This document shows positions 45,699-56,725 of a DNA stretch of 64,000 nucleotides, one piece after another. The notes under the pieces were generated by a model. The model searched no databases. It was not told where the DNA came from and saw only the letters and a program-made list of their open reading frames with translations. Numbering within the stretch: position 1 is the first letter of the stretch; the number at the start of each line of letters is the position of its first letter. Position numbers and translations under genes: made by a program. The stretch spans positions 1-64,000 of the forward strand of contig JAJYUL010000012.1 in assembly GCA_021792555.1 (NCBI GenBank). The letters run 5' to 3'. This stretch comes from Pseudomonadota bacterium. Lineage in GTDB: Bacteria > Pseudomonadota > Gammaproteobacteria > Steroidobacterales > Steroidobacteraceae.

Positions 45699-45983
45699 TC
45701 ACTGGGCGGGGCCGGCGGCGCCTTCCGGGCTTTCCGCGACCGCAAAGGGCTCGATTTCAGGCTGTCCATTGCGCTTGATCAGGATCTCGACTCGCTGCTG
45801 CGCCGCTTTGAGTGCATTCTGGCAGTGGCGCGTCAGCTCGACGCCACGCTCGAATACGCGCAGCGCCTCCTCGAGCGGCAGGTCACCGCCTTCGAGCCGC
45901 TCGACCACGGATTCCAGTTCCGCCAGCGCCTGTTCAAAATCGGGGAGCTGCTGATCGGATGCCACGCCAAAATCTCCATACAT
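45699..45983 (-). CDS. xseB: Exodeoxyribonuclease VII small subunit XseB
   Basis: Predicted protein of 94 aa. Helical hairpin signature DFEQALAELESVVERLEGGDLPLEEALRVFERGVEL is diagnostic, followed by a short tail. It binds XseA to form exonuclease VII, which degrades single-stranded DNA. It lies upstream of dxs on the same strand, a common pairing. The start might be a few codons later (GTG within FGVASDQQ). Confidence 0.92.
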   Translation of the reverse strand: MYGDFGVASDQQLPDFEQALAELESVVERLEGGDLPLEEALRVFERGVELTRHCQNALKAAQQRVEILIKRNGQPEIEPFAVAESPEGAAGPAQ

Positions 45984-46059
45984 GGCCGCGGCGCAGGGTC
46001 GCGGGTCGGGGATGCACGGGCGCCACCTTATACACCGCTTTTCCGGGGGTCAATTCCGG

Positions 46060-46088
46060 TTGACGCCCCGCAGGCATGCGCTTAAAGT
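46060..46088 (+). promoter_or_regulatory. Sigma70-type promoter for the rubrerythrin operon
   Basis: TTGACG (46060-46065) and TAAAGT (46083-46088) are separated by 17 bases, a good spacing. Transcription would start near 46095, about 33 bases before the ATG at 46128. The palindrome at 46100-46114 then lies at the start of the transcript. Confidence 0.5.
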
Positions 46089-46099
46089 CTTTGCCCCAG

Positions 46100-46114
46100 T
46101 TAGAACCAGTCTAA
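46100..46114. promoter_or_regulatory. Palindromic operator candidate ahead of the rubrerythrin gene
   Basis: TTAGA-accag-TCTAA is a perfect inverted repeat just downstream of the predicted start site. Its A/T-rich arms stand out in GC-rich DNA. Position fits repression by a redox- or iron-sensing regulator, possibly Rrf2-like. The regulator is inferred, not identified. Confidence 0.5.
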
Positions 46115-46127
46115 ATCGGAGAGCGGC

Positions 46128-46541
46128 ATGAACCTCAAAGGCAGCAAAACCGAGCAGAACCTGAAGGACGCGTTTGCGGGTGAGTCCCAGGCGAATCGCC
46201 GGTACCTGTATTTCGCAGCCAAGGCGGACGTCGAAGGCTTCAATGACGTCTCGGCGGTGTTTCGTTCGACTGCCGAGGGCGAGACCGGACACGCGCACGG
46301 CCACCTGGAGTACCTGGAAGCGGTGGGCGATCCGGCCACGGGCCTGCCGATCGGCGAGACGAAGCTCAATCTGAAGGCCGCCATCGCCGGGGAGACCCAC
46401 GAGTACACGGACATGTACCCGGGCATGGCCAAGACGGCCCGCGACGAGGGATTCACCGAGATCGCCGATTGGTTCGAGACGCTCGCCAAGGCCGAGCGCT
46501 CGCACGCCAATCGCTTCCAGAAGGCTCTCGACAACCTGTAA
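46128..46541 (+). CDS. Rubrerythrin-family diiron protein (ferritin-like domain only)
   Basis: Predicted protein of 137 aa. Four-helix diiron motifs: [48 protein letters not shown] and AERSHANRF. The C-terminal rubredoxin-like iron site of classic rubrerythrin is missing, so electrons must come from another partner. Rubrerythrins reduce hydrogen peroxide. It is followed, after a long hairpin, by an Fe-S protein and a DUF3501 gene, suggesting a redox unit. GGAGAG lies 5-6 bases before the ATG. Confidence 0.9.
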   Translation: MNLKGSKTEQNLKDAFAGESQANRRYLYFAAKADVEGFNDVSAVFRSTAEGETGHAHGHLEYLEAVGDPATGLPIGETKLNLKAAIAGETHEYTDMYPGMAKTARDEGFTEIADWFETLAKAERSHANRFQKALDNL

Positions 46542-46556
46542 CGCACGCGCGCCCGG

Positions 46557-46588
46557 GCGCAGGGTCCGCCGCGCGGCGGACCCTGCGC
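46557..46588 (+). terminator. Perfect 14-bp stem-loop between rubrerythrin and Fe-S protein genes
   Basis: A 14-bp perfect stem (46557-46570 with 46575-46588) surrounds a GCGC loop. It lies 15 bases after the rubrerythrin stop and 25 before the next ATG. No U-tract follows, so it may be a partial terminator or RNA-stability element giving more rubrerythrin than downstream products. Confidence 0.55.
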
Positions 46589-46613
46589 GCCGATCGCCCA
46601 TCGGTAGGTTCGC

Positions 46614-47993
46614 ATGAGCACGACTGAGAGCACTCCGGGCCGCGCGGCCGGCCGCGAGGGCAGCCTCGAGGCCCCCACCCGCCATCCGCTCGACTGGCGC
46701 AGCGCCGAGTTCTACGACGAGGCCGCGCTGCACAAGGAGCTGGAGCGCGTGTTCGAGATCTGCCACGGCTGCCGGCGCTGCTTCAGCCTGTGCAACGCGT
46801 TCCCGACGCTGTTCGATGCGATCGACGCGACCTCGAGCGGGGAGCTCGAGCAGGTCGAGCGCAAGGTGTTCTGGCAGGTGGTGGATCACTGCTACCTGTG
46901 CGACATGTGCTTCATGACCAAGTGCCCGTACGTGCCGCCGCACCCCTGGGCAGTCGACTTCCCGCACCTGATGCTGCGCGCCAAGGCGGTGCGCACCCGC
47001 AAGGAGGGCGTCAGTCTGCGCAACCGCGCGCTGGCGGCGACCGAGACGGTCGGGCGAATCGCGGGCATTCCGGTGGTCGCGCAGGTGGTCAACGCCGTGA
47101 ATCGCTCGAAGGCGGGCCGCGCGCTGCTCGAGAAGACCCTCGGCGTCGATGCGAGCGCGCCGGTGCCCCAGTACCACTCGCGCACCGCGCGCAAGCGCCT
47201 GGCGCGGCTCGGCACGGCGGGCGCCCCTTCCGGCGCCGCCGAGGCGCCGCGCGAGACCCCCGGGACGACCGGCAAAGTGGCCCTGTTCACCACCTGTTAC
47301 GGCAACCGCAACGAGCCCGAGCTCGATGAGGACCTCGCCGCCGTGTTCGAACACAACGGCATCTCGGTCAGCCTGCTCGCGGCCGAGCACTGCTGCGGGA
47401 TGCCGCGCCTCGAGCTCGGCGACCTCGAGGCCGTCGCGCGTCTGAAGGAGCAGAACATTCCGCAGCTGCTCGCGGCGATCGACGCCGGTTACGACATCGT
47501 GGCGCCGATTCCCTCGTGCGTGCTGATGTTCAAGCAGGAGCTGCCGCTGATGTTCCCCGGCGAGGCGGACGTGCAGCGCGTGGCCAAGCGCATCTTCGAT
47601 CCGTTCGAGTACCTGATGCTGCGTCACCGCGCCGGCGCGTTGCGCACGGATTTCAAGCAGCCGCTCGGCAAGGTGAGCTATCACGTGCCGTGTCATCTGC
47701 GCGTGCAGAACATCGGCCTGAAGACGCGCGACGTGCTGCAGCTGGTGCCCGGCACCACGGTCGAGCCCATCGAGCGCTGCTCCGGGCATGACGGCACCTA
47801 CGGGGTGAAGAAGGAATTTCGCGCCGCCTCGATGAAGATCGGCCGGCCCGTAATAAGCCGGGTCGAGGCGAGCGGCGCGGCGCACTACGCCAGCGATTGC
47901 CCCATGGCGGGCCACCAGATCGAAAGCGGCCTCGCCTCCGGCGCCGCGCCCGAGCATCCACTGCGGCTGCTGCGGCTCGCCTACGGCCTGTGA
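46614..47993 (+). CDS. Cysteine-rich Fe-S protein, heterodisulfide reductase/GlpC-like
   Basis: Predicted protein of 459 aa. Two 4Fe-4S motifs near the N-terminus ([11 protein letters not shown] at about 50, [13 protein letters not shown] at about 93) are followed by two CCG-type domains: [15 protein letters not shown] and [16 protein letters not shown] ... [10 protein letters not shown]. This is the layout of HdrD/GlpC/GlcF-like electron-transfer subunits, here without a flavin partner. Neighbours are a rubredoxin-less rubrerythrin and a DUF3501 protein, so a role in passing electrons to rubrerythrin is inferred. Cytoplasmic or peripheral; no signal peptide. Confidence 0.82.
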   Translation: MSTTESTPGRAAGREGSLEAPTRHPLDWRSAEFYDEAALHKELERVFEICHGCRRCFSLCNAFPTLFDAIDATSSGELEQVERKVFWQVVDHCYLCDMCFMTKCPYVPPHPWAVDFPHLMLRAKAVRTRKEGVSLRNRALAATETVGRIAGIPVVAQVVNAVNRSKAGRALLEKTLGVDASAPVPQYHSRTARKRLARLGTAGAPSGAAEAPRETPGTTGKVALFTTCYGNRNEPELDEDLAAVFEHNGISVSLLAAEHCCGMPRLELGDLEAVARLKEQNIPQLLAAIDAGYDIVAPIPSCVLMFKQELPLMFPGEADVQRVAKRIFDPFEYLMLRHRAGALRTDFKQPLGKVSYHVPCHLRVQNIGLKTRDVLQLVPGTTVEPIERCSGHDGTYGVKKEFRAASMKIGRPVISRVEASGAAHYASDCPMAGHQIESGLASGAAPEHPLRLLRLAYGL

Positions 47994-48013
47994 CTGCCGC
48001 ACGTGAGGGTACC

Positions 48014-48598
48014 GTGCAGAAACTGACTCCCGCCGACCTGATGAGCCTCGAGCGCTACGCGCGCGAGCGCGAGGCTTTCCGTGCGCGCGTGCTCGAGCAC
48101 AAGCGCCATCGCCGGCTCGCCGTGGGGCCGAACCTCACCTGGTGCTTCGAAGACCGCCTCACCATCCAGTACCAGATCCAGGAGATGCTGCGCGCGGAGC
48201 GGATTTTCGAGCCGGAGGGCATCGCCGAGGAGCTCGCCGCGTACAACCCGCTGATTCCCGACGGGGCGAACTGGAAGGTGACGCTGCTCATCGAGTTTCC
48301 CGATGTCGCCGAGCGGCAACGGCAGCTCGCGCAGCTGAAGGGCATCGAGAGGCGCTGCTGGGTGGAGGTGCGCGGGCACGCGGCCGTGTACGCCATCGCC
48401 GATGAGGACCTCGAGCGTGAGAACGAGGAGAAGACCTCGGCGGTGCATTTTCTGCGCTTCGACCTCGCGCCCGACATGACCGCCGCGCTGCGCGCCGGCG
48501 CGCCGCTCGCCGCCGGAGTGGATCACGAGCACTATCGCCACTGGGTGAACCCGCTGCCCGAGGCGGTGCGCGCGGCGCTGCTCGCGGATCTGGCCTGA
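48014..48598 (+). CDS. DUF3501 family protein of the rubrerythrin cluster
   Basis: Predicted protein of 194 aa. The strongly conserved family blocks are FEDRLTIQYQIQEMLRAERIFE, YNPLIPDGANWKVTLLIEF, AIADEDLEREN, KTSAVHFLRFDL and GVDHEHYRHW. I know no demonstrated function for the family. It is regularly found beside rubrerythrin and Fe-S genes, as here. GTG at 48014 follows GAGG; a GTG at 47990 overlapping the previous stop is an alternative. Many Glu, His and Asp residues might bind metal, but this is speculation. Confidence 0.8.
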   Translation: MQKLTPADLMSLERYAREREAFRARVLEHKRHRRLAVGPNLTWCFEDRLTIQYQIQEMLRAERIFEPEGIAEELAAYNPLIPDGANWKVTLLIEFPDVAERQRQLAQLKGIERRCWVEVRGHAAVYAIADEDLERENEEKTSAVHFLRFDLAPDMTAALRAGAPLAAGVDHEHYRHWVNPLPEAVRAALLADLA

Positions 48599-48636
48599 GG
48601 CGCCAAAATCGCGTCCCCGGGCGCGCGGTGCTGTAA

Positions 48637-50580
<1,944 letters not shown>

Positions 50581-50588
50581 GGTCGCGC

Positions 50589-52844
50589 ATGCAAGATCAG
50601 GAATTGAATTTCGAGGGCATCGAGCGCCAGCCGCTGCGCGCGTTCACGGAGAAGGCGTATCTCGATTACTCGATGTACGTGATCCTCGACCGCGCGCTGC
50701 CCTCGATCGGCGATGGCTTGAAGCCGGTGCAGCGCCGCATCATCTACGCGATGAGCGAGCTCGGTCTGTCGGCCGCCTCCAAGCACAAGAAGTCCGCGCG
50801 CACCGTGGGCGATGTCATCGGCAAGTTCCATCCGCACGGTGACAGCGCGTGCTACGAGGCGATGGTGCTGATGGCGCAGCCGTTCGCCTACCGCTATCCG
50901 ATCGTCGACGGGCAGGGCAACTGGGGCTCGCAGGACGACCCGAAGTCCTTCGCGGCGATGCGCTACACGGAGGCGAAGCTCACCGCCTATGCCGACGTGC
51001 TGCTCGGGGAGCTGGCACACGGCACCGCCGACTGGACGGCGAACTTCGACGGCACGCTCGAGGAGCCGGTGATGCTGCCGGCGCGCCTGCCGAACCTGCT
51101 GCTCAACGGCACCTCCGGCATCGCGGTCGGCATGGCGACCGACATCCCGCCGCACAACCTGCGCGAAGTGGCCGCCGCGTGTATCCAGCTGCTCGAGGAC
51201 CCGGAGGCGAGCACCGCAGCCTTGATGAAGCACATCAAGGGGCCGGATCTGCCGACCGGCGCGGAGATCATCTCCCCGCGCGCGGACTTGAGGGCCATTT
51301 ACGAGAGCGGCACCGGCTCGTTCAAGGCGCGCGCCACCTACCGCATCGAGGACGGCAACGTGGTCATCACCGCGTTTCCCTACCAGGTCTCTCCGGCGCG
51401 CGTGCAGGAGCAGATCGCCGAGCAGATGCGCAACAAGAAGTTGCCGATGGTGGAGGATCTGCGCGACGAGTCGGACCATGAACACCCGGTGCGGCTCGTG
51501 ATCGTGCCGCGCTCGAACCGCGTGGATCTCACCGAGGTCATGAACCACCTGTTCGCGACCACGGATCTGGAGCGCAACTACCGGGTCAATCTCAACATCA
51601 TCGGACTCGACGGCCGGCCGCGAGTGCTCGGTCTGAAGACCATTCTGTCGGAGTGGCTGACGTTCCGCGTCGCCACCGTGCGGCGCCGGCTCGAGCACCG
51701 TCTGGAGAAAGTCAGCCGGCGGCTGCACATCCTCGAGGGGCTGCTCGCGGTGTACCTCAATCTCGATGAGGTGATCCGCATCATCCGGCGCGAGGACGAG
51801 CCGAAGCCGGTGCTGATGAAGCGCCTGAAGCTCTCCGACGAGCAGGCCGAGGAGATCCTCAACACCCGGCTGCGGCATCTGGCCAAGCTCGAGGAGATGA
51901 AGATCCGCGACGAGCAGAAGACCCTCGCCGCCGAGCGCAGCGAGCTCGAGGCCCTGCTCGCGAGTGAGACGCGCCTGAAGCGCCAGGTGGCGGCGGAAAT
52001 CCGCGCCGATGCGGACAAGCACGGCGATGAGCGGCGCACCCGCATCATCGAGCGCGAGGCGGCGCAGGCGATCGACGAGACCACCCTGATCCCGAACGAG
52101 CCGGTGACGGTCGTGCTCTCGAGCGGCGGCTGGGTCCGCTCGGCCAAGGGCCACGACATCGACCCGCGCTCGCTGTCCTACAAGACCGGGGATGCCTTCC
52201 AGGCGGTGGCCCGAGGCCGCAGCCTGCAGCAGGCGGTGTTTCTCGACAGTACCGGGCGCACGTACTGCCTGCCGGCGCACTCGCTGCCCTCGGCGCGCGG
52301 CCAGGGCGAGCCGCTCTCGGGCCGCCTGAACCCGCCGGACGGCGCGAAGTTCTCCGGCGTGATGATGGGCGAGCCGGAGGACCTGTGGCTGCTCGCGAGC
52401 GACGCGGGCTACGGCTTTGCGGTGCGTCTGAAGGATCTGATCACCGACCGGCGTGCCGGCAAGACCGTGCTCAACGTGCCGCCGAACGCCCTCGCGCTGG
52501 CGCCCTCGGCGGTGCCCTCGGCCGACTCGCTCGTGGTGGCGGTGAGCTCGGAAGGCAAGATGCTCGCCTTCCCGGTGAGCGAGGTCCCGGAGATGCCCCG
52601 CGGCAAGGGCAACAAGCTGTACGACATTCCGGGCAAGAAGGCCGCGGCGCGCGAGGAGTTTCTCGCGGCTCTCGCGGTGGTCGCGCCCCACGGGACGCTC
52701 GAGGTCTGGTCGGGCGAGAAGAAGCGCACTCTCTCGTGGGCGGACCTGAAGGCGTACCGCGGCGAGCGCGCACATCGCGGCGTGGTGCTGCCGCGCGGCT
52801 GGCCGCGCAGCGTCGATCGCCTCGAGGCGCTCCCGCCCGCCTGA
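50589..52844 (+). CDS. parC: DNA topoisomerase IV subunit A (ParC)
   Basis: Predicted protein of 751 aa. Active-site Tyr126 in [10 protein letters not shown], preceded by [13 protein letters not shown], the quinolone-resistance region; Ser86 and Glu90 match the wild-type Ser80/Glu84 of E. coli, so no common target mutation is present. The C-terminal beta-pinwheel region is present ([32 protein letters not shown]). The order parE-parC as an adjacent pair is tight and supports ParEC rather than gyrase. Confidence 0.96.
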   Translation: MQDQELNFEGIERQPLRAFTEKAYLDYSMYVILDRALPSIGDGLKPVQRRIIYAMSELGLSAASKHKKSARTVGDVIGKFHPHGDSACYEAMVLMAQPFAYRYPIVDGQGNWGSQDDPKSFAAMRYTEAKLTAYADVLLGELAHGTADWTANFDGTLEEPVMLPARLPNLLLNGTSGIAVGMATDIPPHNLREVAAACIQLLEDPEASTAALMKHIKGPDLPTGAEIISPRADLRAIYESGTGSFKARATYRIEDGNVVITAFPYQVSPARVQEQIAEQMRNKKLPMVEDLRDESDHEHPVRLVIVPRSNRVDLTEVMNHLFATTDLERNYRVNLNIIGLDGRPRVLGLKTILSEWLTFRVATVRRRLEHRLEKVSRRLHILEGLLAVYLNLDEVIRIIRREDEPKPVLMKRLKLSDEQAEEILNTRLRHLAKLEEMKIRDEQKTLAAERSELEALLASETRLKRQVAAEIRADADKHGDERRTRIIEREAAQAIDETTLIPNEPVTVVLSSGGWVRSAKGHDIDPRSLSYKTGDAFQAVARGRSLQQAVFLDSTGRTYCLPAHSLPSARGQGEPLSGRLNPPDGAKFSGVMMGEPEDLWLLASDAGYGFAVRLKDLITDRRAGKTVLNVPPNALALAPSAVPSADSLVVAVSSEGKMLAFPVSEVPEMPRGKGNKLYDIPGKKAAAREEFLAALAVVAPHGTLEVWSGEKKRTLSWADLKAYRGERAHRGVVLPRGWPRSVDRLEALPPA

Positions 52845-52846
52845 GG

Positions 52847-52874
52847 CGCGGCCGCACCGCTCAGCGCGGCCGCG
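52847..52874. terminator. Candidate bidirectional terminator between parC and the FimX-like gene
   Basis: CGCGGCCGC (52847-52855) pairs with GCGGCCGCG (52866-52874) around a 10-base loop, followed by GTTTCG. The genes converge here, 16 bases apart, and the minus-strand stop codon lies in the loop. Short T-tract only, so efficiency is uncertain. Confidence 0.4.
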
Positions 52875-54912
52875 TTTCGTTCGCCTGCAGCACCACGTCC
52901 TCGGGCGCGTTGACGAAGTAGCCCTGGATGTACTCCACGCCGAGCTGCCACAGCACCGCCATGGTGTTGGCATCCTCGACGCGCTCGGCGATGGTCTGGA
53001 TGCCGCGCTTGGCGGCCTCCTCGGTGAGCGCCCGCACGTGATGCTGCAGATCCTTGTTGCGCGCCAGGCTCTGCACCAGCGCGCCGTCGATCTTCACGTA
53101 ATCGAGCGGCATCGATTCGAGCAGGCCGAAGGCGTTGGTCGGCGAGCCGAAGCTCTCGATGGCGAAGCGGAAGCCCCACTGGCGCAGCCTCTCCGCCAGC
53201 GCGCGCGCCTGCGGGTTCGCCACCGCCACCGCTTCGGGAATCTGGAAGCACACGCTGCCGGGGTCGGCGCGCGCGGAACGGATGTGCCCGTCGAGCCAGG
53301 CGACGAATGACGCATCGCGCACGGTGTCTTTCGAGAGGCGCACGAACAGGCAGCCCGGGCGGCGCTGGGCCGCGAACGACAGCGAGGCGCCGACCACCCA
53401 GCGGTCGATGTTCTTCAGCAGGTCGTTGCGCTCGGCCGCCGGCAGAAATTCTCCCGGCAGCACCTCCTTGCCCCGGCTGTCCGTCATGCGCAGCAGCACA
53501 TCGAACATGCGCGCATCCCCGCCGCGCAGGCTCGCGACCGGCTGGGTCGCCAGGCGGAAGCGGTTCTCGAGCAACGCGCTCTTGATCTGCTTGACCCAGG
53601 CCGCGTCGTACGGCGTGGCGGCCGCGCCGGCCGCGCCAGCCGCGATCGCCTGATTGCCGCCGCGCCGCGCGCCCCGGGCGCAGGCCTCGGCCGCCGCCGC
53701 GATCACCGCATCGAGATCCTTCGCGCTGCTCGGCACGGGCGCGAGGCCCACCGTGCAGGTGAGCGAGACGGACTTCTTGCCCGAGGGTACGGGACGCTTG
53801 GCGGTCTCCTGCACCAGCTGTGCGGCCCACACCTGCAGGTCGCGCTCGTTGCCGCGCTCGAGCAACGCCAGGAAGCGCACGCCGCCGAAGCGGCCCGCCA
53901 CCTCGGTCGGATGCAGGGAGGCGCGCAGCTGCGCGGCGAACTCCCCGAGCACCTGCTCGCTCGCGCTCGCCCCGACCGAGCGCTCGATATCCGCGAAGCG
54001 GTCGATCTTGATCAGCGCGAGCGCACGCACCCCGCCGGGGCTCGGCGCGGCGAGGTGCTCGGCCATCGCAGGCAGCAGATCGCGCCGATGCAGCAGCCCG
54101 GTGGTCTGATCGCATTGCACGGCCTGCTGCAGCTCCTGCAGCAGCTTGTGCTCGTCACGCGGCTTGGCCGGCAGAATCAGGCGCACGCACGGCTGCCCCT
54201 CGTGCTCCCCCAGCGTCAGAGTGAGCTCGGCGCTGAGCACGCTGCCGTCCGGGCGCAGCGCGCCCGCCTTGAGACTGTGATCGCTCCAGCGGCCCTGCAG
54301 GCAGGCGGCGAGCGCGCCCTTCAGCGCCGGGCGCGACGTCTCCTCGAACAGATCCATCACCGGCTGGCCGATCACGGCACTGCCGGGACCGAACAGCTCG
54401 AGCCAGGCCGGGTTGGCATCGACCACGATGCCTTCCTGCACGTGGATGATCGCATCGGCCGGCCGGTGGGCGAGGGCGAGCTGCGGATCGTGCGCGCTCT
54501 GGGCGGATTCCACGGTGGAGTGCAGCGCCCGCTCCAGGCGCGCGACGTGCAATTCCCGCGCAATCACTGCTGCCAGCCGCTCCGGCGACTCGAATGAGAC
54601 CGCATCGCGCGCCCCGGCGCGCATCGCGGCGGCGATCGCAGCCTCGTCGACGTTCGGCGCGACGAGCACGATGGGTAGCCAGGGCGCGATCTGGTCGCGC
54701 AGCGCGACCACCGCCGCGGCGTCGTGGCCGGCCTCGGCGACGTCGATCACCAGCTCGGGCTTGACCCGGGTGAGCGCATCGTGCAGCGCTTCGAGAGCCG
54801 CGATCCAGGTGCACTGCACGGCCAGTCCTGCCCCGCTGAGGATGTCGTTGAGCCTATCAACCACATGCCGCGAAGCGGAGCGAACGATCAGTGCAGTGGT
54901 GTTCTCGGCCAA
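52861..54912 (-). CDS. FimX-like REC-PAS-GGDEF-EAL protein with degenerate catalytic motifs
   Basis: Predicted protein of 683 aa. An N-terminal receiver-like region (about 1-125), a PAS domain (about 145-260), a GGDEF domain (about 275-430) and an EAL domain (about 440-683). GGDEF is replaced by GGVRF, EAL by DVL (FDVLLRM), and the DDFG metal motif by ESFGSP, so neither cyclase nor phosphodiesterase activity is expected. This is the architecture of FimX/Filp, c-di-GMP receptors of type IV pilus assembly. TTG start with GGGAG 6 bases upstream. FimV at 62119 is another pilus-linked polar protein. The FimX name is an inference from layout. Confidence 0.75.
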   Translation of the reverse strand: MAENTTALIVRSASRHVVDRLNDILSGAGLAVQCTWIAALEALHDALTRVKPELVIDVAEAGHDAAAVVALRDQIAPWLPIVLVAPNVDEAAIAAAMRAGARDAVSFESPERLAAVIARELHVARLERALHSTVESAQSAHDPQLALAHRPADAIIHVQEGIVVDANPAWLELFGPGSAVIGQPVMDLFEETSRPALKGALAACLQGRWSDHSLKAGALRPDGSVLSAELTLTLGEHEGQPCVRLILPAKPRDEHKLLQELQQAVQCDQTTGLLHRRDLLPAMAEHLAAPSPGGVRALALIKIDRFADIERSVGASASEQVLGEFAAQLRASLHPTEVAGRFGGVRFLALLERGNERDLQVWAAQLVQETAKRPVPSGKKSVSLTCTVGLAPVPSSAKDLDAVIAAAAEACARGARRGGNQAIAAGAAGAAATPYDAAWVKQIKSALLENRFRLATQPVASLRGGDARMFDVLLRMTDSRGKEVLPGEFLPAAERNDLLKNIDRWVVGASLSFAAQRRPGCLFVRLSKDTVRDASFVAWLDGHIRSARADPGSVCFQIPEAVAVANPQARALAERLRQWGFRFAIESFGSPTNAFGLLESMPLDYVKIDGALVQSLARNKDLQHHVRALTEEAAKRGIQTIAERVEDANTMAVLWQLGVEYIQGYFVNAPEDVVLQANETRPR

Positions 54913-55047
54913 GCTCGACTCCCGACGGGGCTCCTGCGCGGTTTAATCGCAGGCATTGTAGCGGCGGCCGGCCCGCACCGAGCGGCAGCGGGTCTCATTA
55001 TGTGCGCTTGCGCACAGGCGGCGGAGGGCGAGCGCGAACGCCGCCGT

Positions 55048-56070
55048 TTACGGCGCGGCGCTCGCGGGAGTCAGAACGGTTTTCGACTCGGCGCCGGGCA
55101 ACTCGCGCACCAGGCGCGGCACGAGATAGCCGGGCAGGCGCGAGGCCAGCGCGCCGGCGAGCGCGCGTGCGCGCTCATCGGGCACGAGGAAATGCGCCGC
55201 GCCGCGCACGTGGTCGACCGCATGCAGGTAATACGGCAGCACGCCCGCTTCGAACAGCTGCTGGGAGAGCCGCGCCAGCACGGTCGCATCGTCGTTGACG
55301 CCGGCGAGCAGCACCGTCTGATTGAGCAGCGTGGCGCCCGCTGCGCGGATGTTCGCGCACGCCGCGCGCAGCGCGGCATCGATTTCGTTCGGATGATTGA
55401 CGTGCAGCACTACCACGACGGGCACGCTGAGCGAGCGCAGCCACTCGAGCAGACCCGCATCGACGCGCGAGGGCAGCACCACCGGCTGGCGCGTGTGTAC
55501 GCGGATGCGCCGCACGTGCGGGATCCTCGTGAGGGCGCTCGTCAGGGCGCTCAGGCGCGCATTGCTCAAGGACAGCGGGTCGCCGCCGCTCAAGATGATT
55601 TCCTCGAGCGAGGGGTCGGCGGCGATGACCTCGAGCGCCTCGCGCCAGCGGCCACCCTCGCTGCGCTGCGCCGCGTACGGGAACTCTCGCCGGAAGCAGT
55701 AGCGGCAGTGCACCGCGCAGCTCTCGGTGGCGATGAGCAGCGCCCGCCCGCGGTATTTCTGCAGCAGCGCCGGGGCGCGCTGCGCGGCGCGCTCCTGCAG
55801 AGGATCGGCGCCGTAGCCGGGTGGCTCGAGGAGCTCCTCGGCGAGCGGCAGCACCTGCCGCAGCAGCGGATCGCGGGGGTCCCCGGGGCGCATGCGCGCC
55901 ACGAAGCTGCGGGGCACCCGCAGCGGAAATGCCGTTTCGGCCACGGCCCCGAGCGCCTCGAGCGGCAGCCCGAGTGCCTCGGCCAGCTCCTGCGGCCGGG
56001 TGATGGCGTCGGCCAGTTCCTGCTGCCAGGTGGCGGGAATCTGGCGGGGTTGGACCGATGCCGTTATCAT
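55048..56070 (-). CDS. epmB: EF-P beta-lysylation 2,3-aminomutase EpmB
   Basis: Predicted protein of 340 aa (E. coli EpmB 342). The radical SAM motif CAVHCRYC (CxxxCxxC) is intact, with FRREFPY and LSGGDPLSLSNARL following. EpmB converts alpha-lysine to beta-lysine used by EpmA. It is divergent from efp, 57 bases apart. The ATG at 56070 is chosen over an upstream in-frame extension lying antisense to efp. Its C-terminal end lacks the long tail of clostridial lysine 2,3-aminomutases. Confidence 0.94.
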   Translation of the reverse strand: MITASVQPRQIPATWQQELADAITRPQELAEALGLPLEALGAVAETAFPLRVPRSFVARMRPGDPRDPLLRQVLPLAEELLEPPGYGADPLQERAAQRAPALLQKYRGRALLIATESCAVHCRYCFRREFPYAAQRSEGGRWREALEVIAADPSLEEIILSGGDPLSLSNARLSALTSALTRIPHVRRIRVHTRQPVVLPSRVDAGLLEWLRSLSVPVVVVLHVNHPNEIDAALRAACANIRAAGATLLNQTVLLAGVNDDATVLARLSQQLFEAGVLPYYLHAVDHVRGAAHFLVPDERARALAGALASRLPGYLVPRLVRELPGAESKTVLTPASAAP

Positions 56071-56127
56071 ACGCGGCCCTTTAATCGGAGAGGCCGCGCA
56101 TTGTGCCGCTCCGGCTGAGAGAAAGAA

Positions 56128-56697
56128 ATGGCCAGCTACACTACCGCCGAGATCCGCTCGGGTCTCAAAGTCCTGCTCGACGGCGACCCGTACGCCGTGG
56201 TTGAGAACGAGTTCGTCAAGCCCGGCAAGGGCCAGGCGTTCAACCGCATCAAGGTCCGCAACCTCAAGACCGGCCGGACCATCGAGAGGACCTTCAAGTC
56301 GGGCGACTCGCTCGAGGCGGCCGATGTGGTCGACTCCGATATGCAGTACCTCTACCAGGACGGGGACTTCTGGCACTTCATGGTGCCGGACAGCTTCGAG
56401 CAGTACACCGCGGGCAAGGCTGCCGTAGGCGAGAGCGCCCAGTGGCTGAAGGACGGCATCACCTGCATCGTGACGCTGTGGAACGGTGAGCCGCTCGTGG
56501 TCACGCCGCCGGCGCACGTGGAGCTGAAGATCGTGGAGACCGATCCCGGTCTGCGCGGGGACACCGCCACCGGTGGGCAGAAGCCGGCGAAGCTCGAGAC
56601 CGGCGCGGTGGTGCGCGTGCCGCTGTTCATCGACCAGGGCGAGGTCATCCGCATCGACACGCGTACCGGTCAGTACGTCTCGCGCGCCAAGCAGTAG
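56128..56697 (+). CDS. efp: Translation elongation factor P
   Basis: Predicted protein of 189 aa. KOW-type domain I contains the modification loop [17 protein letters not shown], with the lysine in PGKGQ as beta-lysylation target. OB domains follow ([25 protein letters not shown]). EF-P rescues ribosomes at polyproline, useful for the Pro-rich FliK, NrdR tail and FimV here. AGAGAAAG precedes the ATG. EpmA and EpmB are both in this window. Confidence 0.97.
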   Translation: MASYTTAEIRSGLKVLLDGDPYAVVENEFVKPGKGQAFNRIKVRNLKTGRTIERTFKSGDSLEAADVVDSDMQYLYQDGDFWHFMVPDSFEQYTAGKAAVGESAQWLKDGITCIVTLWNGEPLVVTPPAHVELKIVETDPGLRGDTATGGQKPAKLETGAVVRVPLFIDQGEVIRIDTRTGQYVSRAKQ

Positions 56698-56706
56698 GCC
56701 GACTGC

Positions 56707-56725
56707 GGCGCGCCTAGGGCGCGCC
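56707..56725. terminator. Candidate bidirectional terminator between efp and msrC
   Basis: GGCGCGCC-tag-GGCGCGCC forms an 8-bp stem with a 3-base loop in the 16-base gap between two converging genes, extending over the msrC stop codon. No T-tract is seen on either side. Confidence 0.4.
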
